Assembly (NCBI GenBank): GCA_035578905.1
Contig: JAQJVL010000530.1
Coordinates: 437,501-501,500, forward strand
DNA length: 64,000 bases
Source of the DNA: Stictocephala bisonia
Taxonomy: Eukaryota; Arthropoda; Insecta; Hemiptera; Membracidae
Direction of reading: 5' to 3'
The notes under the pieces were generated by a model, which was not told the origin of the DNA, ran no database searches, and saw only the letters and a list, made by a program, of their open reading frames with translations. A program made the translations under genes and the position numbers. This document shows positions 10,562-20,387 of the stretch, piece by piece. Position 1 is the stretch's first letter; each line of letters opens with the position of its first letter.

Positions 10562-10804
10562 ATGTCGCGGTCCATTGTGTGGCACCTGGATGCGTTCACA
10601 ATCCGATTTCAGGCTCAATACAAACAGCGTGACCTCTTAGGCGGATTTATAGCCTGGCAAGGAAGTGGTGTCCCACAGGAGGATGAGCACGGATTTGGAT
10701 TATGGTTGGTAAACCAAGAAGAACAATGGAGACTTTTCCTGCTTCAAGGAGCCTCTCTTGCTTTTATTCGGAGTCTTAAATATATGTATAAAAAAAGAAC
10801 GTAA
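10562..10804 (+). other. 80-codon open frame inside the duplicated segment
   Basis: The frame starts at an ATG right after the GC hairpin and ends in AAAGAAC followed by GTAAGTTT, a good splice-donor match. Its peptide includes WHLDAFTIRF and GLWLVNQEEQWRLFLL. I recognise no family. The second copy (about 12020-12230) keeps the DNA similarity but has many small deletions and stops, so it is not open. The frame could be an exon of a duplicated gene fragment, part of an unknown mobile element, or accidental. Confidence 0.25.
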
Positions 10805-10989
10805 GTTTGCCTTCGAAGTAAATTATTTAAGGCTATCTTTGATTACCAGACTTTGATTAGGAGAGAAACAATTTAGTATCCAGTAAAACTGTAAGGTTTA
10901 GAATCGATGAAATGGTGATATTAAATTCGAAATGAATTAAGTACGAAATAAGTCATAAAAACTATTGCTTTGTTAACGTCAGTCTATGT

Positions 10990-11720
10990 TTTTAAAGAGT
11001 GGGTGAGTCAATTTAAGAAAGCTATGTGCTCGTAGGATGAATAAGCCATTGTTAGTTTATATGCTCGAAAGGTAGGAGAGTCACCGTAAGAAGGCTATAA
11101 GTTTGAAGGATGGACGAATCAGTACTAGCTTATGTGTTCGTAGGATGGACGAGCCACTGCTACTTTATGTGTTCGTAGGGTACATGAGCCATTGCTACTT
11201 TATGTGTTCGTAGGGTATATGAGCCACTGCTTCTTTTTGTGTTCATAAAATGGATGAGCCACTGCTACTTTATTATTCGTAGGATGGATGAGCCACTGCT
11301 ACTTTATGTGTTCGTAGGATGGACGAGCCACTGATACTTTATGTGTTCGTAGGGTAGACGAGTCACTAATACTTTATGTGTTTGTAGGGTAGATGAGCCA
11401 CTGCTACTTTATGTGTTCATTGGATGGATGAGCCACTGCTACTTTATGTATTGGTAGAGTGGATGAGCCACTGATACTATATGTGTTCGTAGGGTAGATG
11501 AGCCACTGCTTCTTTTTGTGTTCATAGAATGGATGAGCCACTGCTACTTTATGTGTACGTAGGATGGATGAGCCACTGCTATTTTATTATTCGTAGGTTG
11601 GATGAGCCACTGCTACTTTATCTGTTCGTAGGATAGATGAGCCACTGCTACTTTATGTATTGGTAGAGTGGATGAGCCACTGCTACTATATGTGGTCTTA
11701 GGGTAGATGCATTGAATGTG
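10990..11720. repeat. 32-bp tandem array
   Basis: About 20 degenerate copies of a 32-base unit that reads GATGAGCCACTGCTACTTTA followed by TGTGTTCGTAGG. Variants alternate GGATGGATG, GGTAGATG and GAGTGGATG before AGCCACT. This array belongs to the duplicated block. Its second version, from about 12410 to 12770, is heavily shortened. Confidence 0.85.
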
Positions 11721-11815
11721 GTCTTAGACTGGCATTGAATGATTGAGTGGATATATTGTGTAAGTTCGAATGAAATATGCAATAAAATACTTTGATTTGA
11801 TTTGACTGCTAGTTG

Positions 11816-12830
11816 TAAATAATCGTTATAGATGTATGAAGCTGTTTAATTTATATGTTTCCTGATTATCCCAAGGGATACTTATTTTACTAAATGGTAA
11901 ATCTCGATTTGTACTCTAAGTTTCATAATGAAATTCACCACGTTTAGATGTGTTCGTAGGGACTCAGAGGAATGGCTACTTGGGATGACTGAGCGAGGTT
12001 CCTGTCACCCCGCACCGGCCTAGTCGGGTCACAGAGTCACCTGACTTACATGAATTTTCGGCTTAATTTACAATCACTACCTCTTAGGGATTTCCTTGTG
12101 CGGGTGGTTGTCACAACAGAGATGAGAGGATTTGGTTCATGGTGGAAAAAAAACTGGAGACTCATGTCTCTTGAACCAGCCATCTTGTTTATCGGATCTT
12201 AAATATATTTCAATAGAGACGTAGTTTCCCTTTAGTAAATTTAAATAAAGGCTTTTCTGGGTTACCAATTTGATAACAAGAGAACCAAGTCAGTAACAGG
12301 GTTTGTATGATAAATGGTGATATTAAAAGTCGAACTGGGTAGAACAAATAAGTCTATAAAACTGTCGGAGCTGGCGTTGTCATTTTTCAACAGTAGTACA
12401 ATTTAAGTAAGCTAAGGGCTCGTAGAAACTGCCTAAACGCTGATTACTTCATGTTTCGTAAATGGCGGTGTCTTTTTTTCGTTTGATAGATGAGCCACTT
12501 ATTTATGTGTGACTACGGATTGATGACTCATTTGATTTTAGTGATTTTGGTAAAAGCATAATAAATGTTCGAAGGTAGAAAACAAATGTATTTATGAAAA
12601 TTGTAGAATGACTCATGCAATACATATTTTTTGGTGATGTGCAAGCTACTTTACTTGTTTGATTGGGGATGACTAGTTGTATAATGTGGTAGGTCGAATG
12701 AGCCTGCTACTAGTTTATGTTTGGTAGAGTGGATGAGCATGCTAGTTGTATAGGTTGGGTAGATGCATTAATGTAGGCTTAACTGGATTAAGTGATTCGT
12801 AAAGGTGGAATGGAGCTGACTGCTAGTTGT
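11816..12830. repeat. Large tandem duplication, eroded second copy
   Basis: Compared with 10316-11815, this copy keeps order but loses one to a few bases at very many places. For example GGTTCCGTCACGGGACC-type words become GTAGGGACT, and TTTATACTAAAATTG becomes TTTTACTAAATGG. The 32-bp array portion is recognisable only in scraps (ATGAGCCACTT, GAGCCTGCTACTAG). The pattern is dominated by deletions rather than substitutions. It may be natural decay or a poorly polished long-read consensus. Confidence 0.65.
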
Positions 12831-13110
12831 AAAGGAGGAAGAGTCACCTTATGTGAGGCGCTACTAGTTTATGTGTTCGTAAGGTGGATGAACTACTGCT
12901 AGTTGTAAAGGTGGGAGAGTCACCTTAAGTGAGCCACTACACTACTAGTTTATGTGTTCGTAAGGTGGATGAGCTACTGCTAGTTGTAAAAGTGGGAGAG
13001 TCACCTTAAGTGAGCCGCTACTAGTTTATGTGTTCGTAAGTTGGATGAGCTACTGCTAGTTTGTTTATTCGAAGTATGGATGAGTCACCTGCAGTAGGCG
13101 CTGTGTATGA
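12830..13110. repeat. 76-81-bp tandem array
   Basis: Three to four copies of a unit of 76-81 bases contain AAGGTGGATGAGCTACTGC, TAGTTGTAAA, GTGGGAGAGTCACCTTAA and CTACTAGTTTATGTGTTCGT. Repeat starts are near 12881, 12962 and 13038. The unit is related to the 32-bp array upstream and looks like a higher-order derivative of it. Confidence 0.75.
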
Positions 13111-14100
13111 AGTATGGATGTACCACTTCTTGTTTAACTCTTTGCATGATGTGTTAAAAAAAAAAACTTATTACCATATCCTATCTCTAAGTTAACACTA
13201 ATAATAACCTTTAAGTTATCATTAGAGGTTACTCTACCAATAGTAGGCTTAAAACTCTATTCATAACGAGTTAGAGAAGTATAAGTTGGATAGGTGGGTG
13301 GGCCATAACAGTAGTGCCGTGTGAGGTCGTTTCGTTAGACGAAAGCTGAATCTCACCTTGAAATATGCAACTTTCAACTTCACATGCGACTGATGGACGA
13401 AGCTCAATGAGCCTAAACAGTCATCATCAACGGTCCATCAACGGGTCCGATTCCCACACCAGAATCGAGAGTAACGATTAATAATGGCGGGTAATTAATT
13501 ATGTGCTAGTGAAAGCCGTCTGACAATAGTGAACTTAATGCGGTTAGGTCTGGAGTGCGGTCTGACGCCTTTCAACGCAAGATTAATCTGCCGCTAGTGT
13601 AAACAAGGTATTTATCAGAACCAGATGCTGTAGGTCCCCCCGACCATTTTTCACCTTCTTCTCTATTCAGGTGCGGATAATGGTTCCCCATTGTAGGCCC
13701 ATTATCCCGGTTGTATCCCCGAAATCCATACGCTCTATTGAATAGACAAACCTCCATTGACGGATACCACCCGCAACGCCTGCCCTATCGCCTCGCTGGA
13801 GTGACTTTTCAGCTTGGGATCAGCCTGCTTGTACTAACAATGTTGGTTGTTAGTGGTGTAAAGGGGTTTAAAGTATTCTTAAACTGTTATAAAAACGATA
13901 GAGGACGATATAAAAGCATGCTTAAGGGACCGTTCCGCTCCACGAAAAACACCAAAAACATGCGTCCGTAATACTGACGGGATATTGATAGGTGCCATTT
14001 GATAGGTAAACAACAGTTCAAGTGAACAATAAGTTTTTTTTTTAAGATTGAGTATATTCATAATTATTTCCCTACAGCTAATGTGACAATGTACACGCCA
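13111..14100. other. Mixed sequence with a GC-richer patch, no gene assigned
   Basis: From about 13320 to 13830 the sequence is GC-richer, with words such as GGTCCATCAACGGGTCCG and CCGCAACGCCTGCCCTATCG. An 86-codon plus-strand frame (13711-13971) contains a hydrophobic run (about residues 30-50). I could not connect it to any family, and the codon use drifts back to AT-rich at its end. I treat it as non-coding or as an unrecognised repeat. Confidence 0.35.
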
Positions 14101-14310
14101 TCTTGACGATTTTACATTTAAATACTCATAATATCAACTTATTTTCCACTAGATTGGACCTTAAATAAACATAACTTACTATAATGATAAACACGAACCA
14201 TAGAGTTGAAGTAGAACGGCTTGTTTTAGCCCGCTGACGGTAAAATTGCATTGCTACTAGGCTATAGAGCTGTCGACTTCTCAGTCGTGTCGTGGTGGTT
14301 TGGGAAACGG
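14101..14310 (+). repeat. Dispersed repeat, family B, copy 1
   Basis: This is one of four copies of a family of about 220 bases in the window. Shared blocks are CTTGACGATTTTACATTTAAA, CTCATAATATCAACTT, a CATTATAAC-like middle, GCCCGCTGACGGTAAAA, CTGTCGACTTC and GGTTTGGGAAACGG. No coding capacity. The right half contains two inverted GC words (CCCGCTGACGG and a CAGCGGTGAC-type word), suggesting a foldback or a promoter-derived non-autonomous element. Confidence 0.8.
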
Positions 14311-14809
14311 TCATCTTAAAATGAGAAATTCGTGGCACTATACCCCAAAATATTAATTATATCAACAAAATATAGAATTGTTCTTGCCCCCCTAATTTTC
14401 ATGGCAATCTTAGGATTATTGCAGTCCGCTTTTATCTAACAAAATTGGGCACCAATTTCAAGCGTTTAACAAATTCAAGAATATTTTCACCCAAGCTTGC
14501 TTAACATTTCTTTTCTGGAAGTTCTGCCCTGAAAAAACTCCTTTTACTGAGAAAGGGGTTCAAATCCCGATAATAAGTGTTTGGTAGAATCTCTCCGGCA
14601 AACGTCCGGCAACTAGTGTCTTATATAAGAGCATCAACATGTTCTATTTAACACAGCAAAGAGCAAAAAATGTTGTTCTACCAGTAAACATATATACATA
14701 AGTATTTATGTATTTATTTACATGAAATGTTTTATAAACCTGTAAATGCATAAAAAGAAATCATAATATATAAATTAAAAAAATGATGTAGCCTACAATT
14801 TTTTGCAGT
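14311..14809. other. AT-rich, nothing assigned
   Basis: A B-box-like word (GGGGTTCAAATCCC) lies at about 14556-14569, but there is no matching A box upstream at tRNA spacing. The rest is unique-looking AT-rich DNA. Confidence 0.35.
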
Positions 14810-15112
14810 GCATCACGAAATATCCGGCACCTCTGAACAGATTTTGATGAAATTTGAAAGTACGTTAGCTTTTGTATCATACAGAACCAATAAGGGAGGA
14901 TTTCTCGAAATTTTATTCTTAAGGGGGTAGAAGCAGCCTCTGAACGTTTCCTTTTTTCCATAAGAATATCGTTGGCTTTTCTAAACTATAAAAATGTCTT
15001 ATCTAGAAGAACGCCAGCACACTGAGCTTTTATATTGATGTGATGGTTTAGAGAGGACCGCGGAGGCAAGGATAAGCAAGCGTAGTAAACCACCTCTTAG
15101 CGACGTAAGGGC
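14810..15112 (+). mobile_element. Helitron-like non-autonomous repeat, copy 2
   Basis: The order matches copies at 9340-9775 and 35948-36415: CACCTCTGAACAGATTTTGATG, TATCATACAGAACCA-TAAG, AAACTATAAAAATGTCTTAT, CTAGAAGAACG, GTGATGGTTTAGAGAG, then AAACCACCTCTTAGCGACGTAAGGGCTG. The piggyBac-type element at 15140 was inserted 28 bases beyond its end. The middle part present in copy 1 (CAGCTGATATAAAACAC) is absent, so this copy is internally deleted. Confidence 0.6.
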
Positions 15113-15139
15113 TGTTGGTTAGTTTCTTATAAAGCTTAA

Positions 15140-16112
15140 CCCTAGGAGTGTAAGGCTCTTCTTTGTTACATGCGCTGTAACCTGGGTCATAAAAAATGTG
15201 TATAAAATTATATTTTTGTCCAAAATATATTTTTTTTATCAAATGAAAGAATACTTCTTTATCTACAGGCTTAACACAATTTTGAACCGTTATATTAATT
15301 ATTAAGGGTTTTGGGATAGTAAAAACCATAGAGGTACAAAATAGTATAAAAATGTAATAGAAGTAATATAAAATGTAAAAAACTCACAATAATGTAAGGT
15401 TTGCACAAGAAAATTCTTAAAACATAGTCTTTTGGTATTGAAAAAGTAATACCACTCAAAAAGTTCGTTTGTGTATACAAAAACTTTGTGATAAAAAGTG
15501 GCAGGGTTTGTCATAAAATTTTAACAAAAATATTTTGAACTTTTGAAAAAGGGACACAATTTTTTTTTTTAATGTTGCTAGCACAGCCTGAGGATACTTC
15601 ACTCCTGTGTCCTCTGCAGTAAGGTAAAGCACACTTTTTGCAGCACATTTTTGTCTTTCTGTCCTTTGAACTGGGGCAAATGTGGCACCGCTTACGTTTA
15701 GCGTTTGCACCTGACGCTTGTGGACGGGCTTCATCAGCTTGTGGCATCTTATTATTTAGCTCTTGGCTAATGTTTTTTTTACTTCCAAGCTAACACTTGG
15801 GATTTGAAGCCTATTTTTATATTATTATATATATATTAACCTGAAAATAATAAAAATAATGAAATCATTACACTAAAAAAAATCCCTTACAGTGTAAGCC
15901 TGGGTCAAAATGACCCGAAGACAATTTTTTTAATATTGCGAGAAAATAAAAATTCTACTGAACAAAAAATGCTCATAATCTGATTCATTAAGTTAAAAAA
16001 GGAATTTACATGTCCCCCAATCCCCCATAGCCATATTTAAGTGCTTTGGATGACTTAACTCTAACAAAGAAAAAACGCTCGGGTCATTTTGACCCACCTT
16101 ACAGTCGGAGGG
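15140..16112 (-). mobile_element. Non-autonomous piggyBac-family transposon, complete ends
   Basis: The element has 16-base terminal inverted repeats: CCCTAGGAGTGTAAGG at 15140-15155 and, inverted, CCCTCCGACTGTAAGG at 16112-16097 (13 of 16 identical). It is flanked on both sides by TTAA (15136-15139 and 16113-16116), the target-site duplication characteristic of piggyBac transposases. Subterminal GGGTCAxxxTGACCC palindromes (15902-15919, 16081-16095, and a half site near 15177) are also common in this family. Total length is 973 bases, much shorter than an autonomous element (about 2.4 kb or more). The only coding trace is the cysteine-rich C-terminus listed separately, so it needs a transposase supplied elsewhere. 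Confidence 0.88.
15511..15747 (-). pseudogene. piggyBac transposase C-terminal zinc-binding remnant
   Basis: The 78-codon minus-strand frame contains KRKRCHICPSSKDRKTKMCC followed by KKCALPYCRGH. This is the Cys/His pattern (CxxC, CCxxC, C, H) of the C-terminal cross-brace zinc finger of piggyBac transposases, which helps bind the element ends. The residues before it (MPQADEARPQASGANA) are a typical linker. The catalytic Asp-rich domain that should precede it is missing. About 365 bases of non-coding sequence lie between this frame and the right terminus, so the element is an internal-deletion derivative that kept the 3' coding end. An overlapping frame at 15456-15734 is a shadow. Confidence 0.8.
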
Positions 16113-16116
16113 TTAA

Positions 16117-16354
16117 TAAAAACAACCTTTTCTTAATCGTGAAAGATATTATGTTAAATATAAACATATTTAAGTGTCGGAAGGTGGTAAGTATTGATTT
16201 TGGAAAAAGGCCCTGCATTCAACTGTGTTACCTAACACAAAATATCTTTAAAATATAATTTAAATTATAATATTGTAGACATCTTAGTTTTTAATTTCTG
16301 TTTAGTCCACGTGACTCTAAAATGGACGTTGATATTTTTTCAAGACGTGTTCTG
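16117..16354. other. Spacer between piggyBac element and minisatellite
   Basis: AT-rich sequence with no motif beyond the flanking TTAA of the transposon at its left edge. Confidence 0.4.
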
Positions 16355-17446
16355 AAAACTATCCCTCCATTTGGTATGAAAATTATCCCTCCATATGGTA
16401 CGGAAACTATCCCTCCATTTGTTGTGAAAATTATCCCTCCATTTGGTATCAAAACTATCCATCTATTTGGTATGAAAATTATCCCTCCATTTGGTATGAA
16501 AATTGTCCCTCCATTTGGTATGGAAACTATCCCTCGATTTGGTATGAAAACTATCCTCCATTTGGTATGACAACTATCCCTCCATTTGGTAGAAAACTAT
16601 CCCTCCATTTGGTATGAAAAATATCCCTCCATTTGGTACGGAAATTGTCCCTTCATTTGTTATTGAAACTGTCCCTCCGTTTGGTATGAAAACTGTCCCT
16701 CCATTTAGTATGAAAACTATCCCTCCATTTGGTATGAAAACTGTCCCTCCATTTAGTATGAAAACTGTCCCTCCATTTGGTATGAAAACTGTCCCTCCAT
16801 TTAGTATGAAAACTATCCCTCCATTTGGTATGAAAACTGTCCCTCCATTTAGTATGAAAACTGTCCCTCCATTTGGTATGAAAACTATCCCTCTATTTGG
16901 TATGAAAACTGTCCCTCCATTTAGTATGAAAACTGTCCCTCCATTTAGTATGAAAACTATCCCTACATTTGGTATGAAAATTATCCCTCCATTTAGTATG
17001 AAAACTATCCCTCCATTTGGTATTTAAATTATCCCTCCATTTGGTACGGAAACTATCCCTTCATTTGTTATTGAAATTGTCCCTCCGTTTAGTATGAAAA
17101 ATTTCCCTCCATTTAGTATGAAAACTATCCCTCCATTTGGTATGAAAACTATCCCTCCATTTGTTATGGAAACTATCCCTCGGTTTGGTATGAAAACAAT
17201 CCCTCCATTTGGTATTAAAACTATCCCTCCATTTGGTAGAAAACCATCCCTCCATTTGGTATGAAAACTGTCCCTCCATTTAGTATGAAAACTATCCCTA
17301 CATTTGGTATGAAAATTAACCCTCCATTTGGTATTTAAATTATCCCTCCATTTGGTATGGAAACTGTCCCTCCATTTGCTTGAAAACTATTCCTCCTTTT
17401 GGTATGAAAACTGTCCCTCCATTTGGTATGAAAACTGTCCCTCCAT
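16355..17446. repeat. 24-bp minisatellite, about 45 copies
   Basis: The unit of 24 bases reads GGTATGAAAACTATCCCTCC plus ATTT. Because it is a multiple of three, one plus-strand frame reads the octapeptide GMKTIPPF, with I/V and G/S variants; 137 codons stay open at 16614-17027. Within about 16680-16960 the G and S variants alternate (PPFGMKTVPPFSMKT), giving a 48-base higher-order unit. The minus strand is also open over part of the array. Single-base indels and TAA codons break all frames, and no start context or domain flanks it, so coding use is doubtful. Confidence 0.9.
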
Positions 17447-17460
17447 GGTACTTAGTTTTG

Positions 17461-17888
17461 ACAAGAGTTTTTTTATAATGAAAGTATCACACATAACTAT
17501 GCGTACATTTTATAAATTGCATGAAAACACTACCCAGCTTTTGTCTTGTTTGCTTAGATTCATAGAACTATAGACATTGTATAGGTTGTTTATAGTTCTA
17601 TGGTTTAGACTCATCTTAAAACGCTTAAATCATGTTTAGAAATAATCATGAAAACCAAAAACAGAAGAGGGCTATAAAATTCACCAATTATAGCTTGGAG
17701 AAAAAAACTATGGATAAATGAATTTTAATGGCTAGAGTTTTAAAAGTTTTATGACTGAAAAGTAGGAGTGATTTGTCCGCTTTGAAAATTTTTAAGGTAG
17801 TGTGGTTCCCTATTAATTGATTTTTTTTAAAAATAAGTCTTCCACTAATTAAGCACCGTTGACATAAAATGATCCTCGTATTGTTATA
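17461..17888. other. AT-rich flank, nothing assigned
   Basis: There is a short hairpin formed by AGAACTATAGAC and its partner TATAGTTCTATGG (about 17564-17602). No other structure or coding signal. Confidence 0.35.
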
Positions 17889-18586
17889 TACAGGGTGTTT
17901 CACAGAAAAAGAAATCGAATTTAAACTTTTGTCTTTTATATTAATAAAATAAAATTAGCCTATTTATTATTTCGATTTAACATTTTTGAAAATAAAAGCT
18001 GCTAATGGTTTAAACGTTTTCATAGTTTTTTATTTTTAATAATAGTTCATTTTTGTAAATGAAAGAAGTAGTTGGAAACAAAACTTAGTTACATAACAGA
18101 TTTATTGTAAACCTTTAACATATTTAAAATATTTTTGGTTGTTTGTTATTTGGTCCATAGCTTATTCTGCAGAAACTCAGGATATGTGCGGTCGGAATAA
18201 TTTTGCAAATATTCAGTTATTTGTCATTAGATTTAAAAACTTAATATACATTAAATTTGTTTCTAAATAGTTTCCAATAGTATAAAATTAGTAATTTTTG
18301 AAGCATTTAAATTTACAAATTTTAATTTAAATGCTTCATTTTCAAACTACTGAAGAAACTTAACCAATCTTTGTTTATTAGTAGATATCATTTTGATAAA
18401 GAGTGTACATAAGTTTGGTTAAGTTACATTTAGTTGAGTACTGTATTTAGTAAAATATGATTTTTTAAATAAAAACATATACAGACAGACAGTAGACGAA
18501 AAGAGATAGACCATTACTTACAGCTAGTTTTTGGATTTTTTGTCTGACGGAACAGTTTGTAGATGGGTTTTGGAACACTGTATTTT
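17889..18586. mobile_element. Possible foldback/MITE with CAGGGTG end
   Basis: The left edge TATACAGGGTGTTTCACAG matches the terminal word of the foldback element at 31712 (TATACAGGGTGTTTCGCG). Near the right, AAACATATACAGACAGACAG (about 18474-18493) matches words inside the right arm of that element, and AACACTGTAT (about 18572) could be the inverted end. Arms do not align well along their length. It may be a decayed relative or a mosaic. A small perfect hairpin (GAAGCATTTAAATT and its inverse) lies at 18299-18341. Confidence 0.35.
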
Positions 18587-18935
18587 TGCTAATATAGTGC
18601 GATTAAATACAGAAGCCTTATGAAATGTCGAGTGAGTTGAAGGGCTAAGAAATAGTTGCAATTGAAGAAAATTTAAAATAAATTTACAACTACTGGAAAT
18701 CTATTTTTACTGACAAATGTTTATCACATGTAACCTAACATATCGATTAAATTAGTAAAAGAAAAAAGGTTATTGTTTTCGATGTTTGATTTAAATAAAA
18801 ATAAAAATGTTTTATTATCAGATGTTTTTAAAAACACGGTAGCGAAAATGTTATTAATGCAATGGAATTGTAATAGAACCAAACAATTATAGTCCGGACA
18901 CAAAGCTTACTTTACAAACAGTAAACGATATAATT

Positions 18936-19620
18936 TATCATGGGTTTAGTCATGTGAGGAGAAGGGAAGGTGAAGAAGATATGATAAGAAGGGTATGGAT
19001 GGGGAACCAGCAGGAAGGTGACCTCTAGGACGACCAAGAATAATATGGGATGACCAAGTGGAACAGGATGTAAGAAGGGTATGGATGGGGAACCAGCAGG
19101 AAGGTGACCTCTAGGACGACCAAGAATAATATGGGATGACCAAGTGGAACAGGATGTAAGAAGGGTATGGATGGGGAACCAGCAGGAAGGTGACCTCTAG
19201 GACGACCAAGAATAATATGGGATGACCAAGTGGAACAGGATGTAAGAAGGGTATGGATGGGGAACCAGCAGGAAGGTGACCTCTAGGACGACCAAGAATA
19301 ATATGGGATGACCAAGTGGAACAGGATGTAAGAAGGGTATGGATGGGGAACCAGCAGGAAGGTGACCTCTAGGACGACCAAGAATAATATGGGATGACCA
19401 AGTGGAACAGGATGTAAGAAGGGTATGGATGGGGAACCAGCAGGAAGGTGACCTCTAGGACGACCAAGAATAATATGGGATGACCAAGTGGAACAGGATG
19501 TAAGAAGTCTTGGTGGAGACATCGAGATGGCAGAGGATAGAGGACTGTGGAGGCAGCTTGTTGGCGAGGCCAAAAATCACCTTGGATTTGAGTGCCACAG
19601 GACTAAGAGTAAGTAAGTAA
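18936..19620 (+). pseudogene. Non-LTR retrotransposon 3' end containing an internal 86-bp tandem array
   Basis: The plus strand reads HGFSHVRRREGE, RRVWMGNQQEGDL, GRPRIIWDDQVEQDV and then, after the array, SLGGDIEMAEDRGLWRQLV and EAKNHLG. This is the C-terminal tail of endonuclease-reverse transcriptase polyproteins of RTE/CR1-like LINEs (a GHV-R, GRP-xxW-DQ, DR-W pattern). A TAG stop follows GDL in each unit. The element ends with AGAGTAAGTAAGTAATAATG (about 19606-19625), a short-period tail typical of such LINEs. Upstream catalytic parts are absent. Confidence 0.8.
18987..19502. repeat. 86-bp tandem array, six near-identical copies
   Basis: Six copies start at 18987, 19073, 19159, 19245, 19331 and 19417 and appear identical base for base. 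Each begins GAAGGGTATGGATGGGGAAC and ends GGAACAGGATGTAA. The unit lies wholly inside the LINE coding tail. As 86 is not a multiple of three, the LINE frame changes at each copy. The sequence identity implies very recent expansion, or an assembly effect. Confidence 0.92.
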
Positions 19621-20164
19621 TAATGAACAAATAAGATACTCTCTGGAAAAAGGAAAACAGTCAAATTTGTCCCTTTACTCTAGAATTCATTTTGGTATTC
19701 CTTGATTGCTGTTGTATTTGGTGAGTTTTTACTTTGAATTACTCTATGGAACAGCTACAGCTGTTTTTTATGCATGATTTTGCCTCATTTTCCAGAAAAA
19801 GACAATTACGTGATTGATGTTCATGCTAAGTTAATATTTTAACCAAACAACTTGTTTTTCACAAACAACTTTTTTTTTTTAACAACGTAGTTAAACAGCG
19901 TGTGCAGAGTTATTTATAGGTTAATTTCATTTGTAGACTTATTATTGTTAAAATGGAAGAAGTTTAAAATATGGTATGATAGATTTATGTATTTATTGTA
20001 TTTTAGACAACGTTGAATTCGGTTAAGAAATCTCCATCTTTGGAAATAAAGCAAATTGAAATACTATTTTAACTGAAGACTTTTTAGCTACAGAAATTTA
20101 TAGAGATGTTGTACTGTATTTTATTTTGTTTATATTTTTATACTACGACTGTGTATCAAAGTGT
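19621..20164. other. AT-rich, nothing assigned
   Basis: Unique-looking AT-rich sequence between the LINE tail and the family B copy. No motif recognised. Confidence 0.35.
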
Positions 20165-20387
20165 CCGTTTCCCAAACTACCAAGTCCCCTCTGGGAAGTC
20201 GACAGCCCTGTAGTTTTTTAATACATGCAGTTTTACCGACAGCGGGCCAAAACATGCCGTTCTATTTTAACTGCACAGGTTTCTATTATTATAACGAGTT
20301 ATATTGAACACTGTATGATAATTAAAGTACTAATATAGTGGACCAAAACTTTGATATTATGAGTTTTTAATGTAAAATCGTCAAGAA
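20165..20387 (-). repeat. Dispersed repeat, family B, copy 2
   Basis: In inverse orientation it carries CCGTTTCCCAAACTACCAAG, GGAAGTCGACAGCCCT, GTTTTACCGACAGCGGGCC, GATATTATGAG and TGTAAAATCGTCAAGA. These are the same blocks and spacing as copy 1. It extends a few bases further right (ATGACGTGTACA) in common with the ATGTACACGCCATC flank of copy 1, so the true element may be longer. Confidence 0.8.

Larger units (their letters stand above)
10316..11815. repeat. Large tandem duplication, first copy (about 1.5 kb)
   Basis: This segment is repeated immediately downstream (11816 to about 12830). Matching landmarks in order are AGCTGTTTAA, TCTCGATTT, AATTCACCACG, GGGATGACTGAGCGAGG, AACAATGGAGACT (second copy AAACTGGAGACT), CTTAAATATAT, and the ATGAGCCACT array. 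The first copy has a strong hairpin at about 10491-10552 (GGATGGCGGT pairing with ACCGCCATCC). It also carries an A/T-rich end, AATAAAATACTTTGATTTGA (about 11781-11800), typical of a LINE-type tail, that is missing from the second copy. Confidence 0.75.

Noticed and set aside
14550..14575. B-box-like GGGGTTCAAATCCC
   Set aside because: There is no A box upstream at tRNA distance and no cloverleaf could be drawn. Chance palindrome.
19283..19664. Minus-strand frames of 69-96 codons
   Set aside because: They run antisense through the 86-bp array and the LINE tail and repeat the same peptide. They are artefacts of the repeat.
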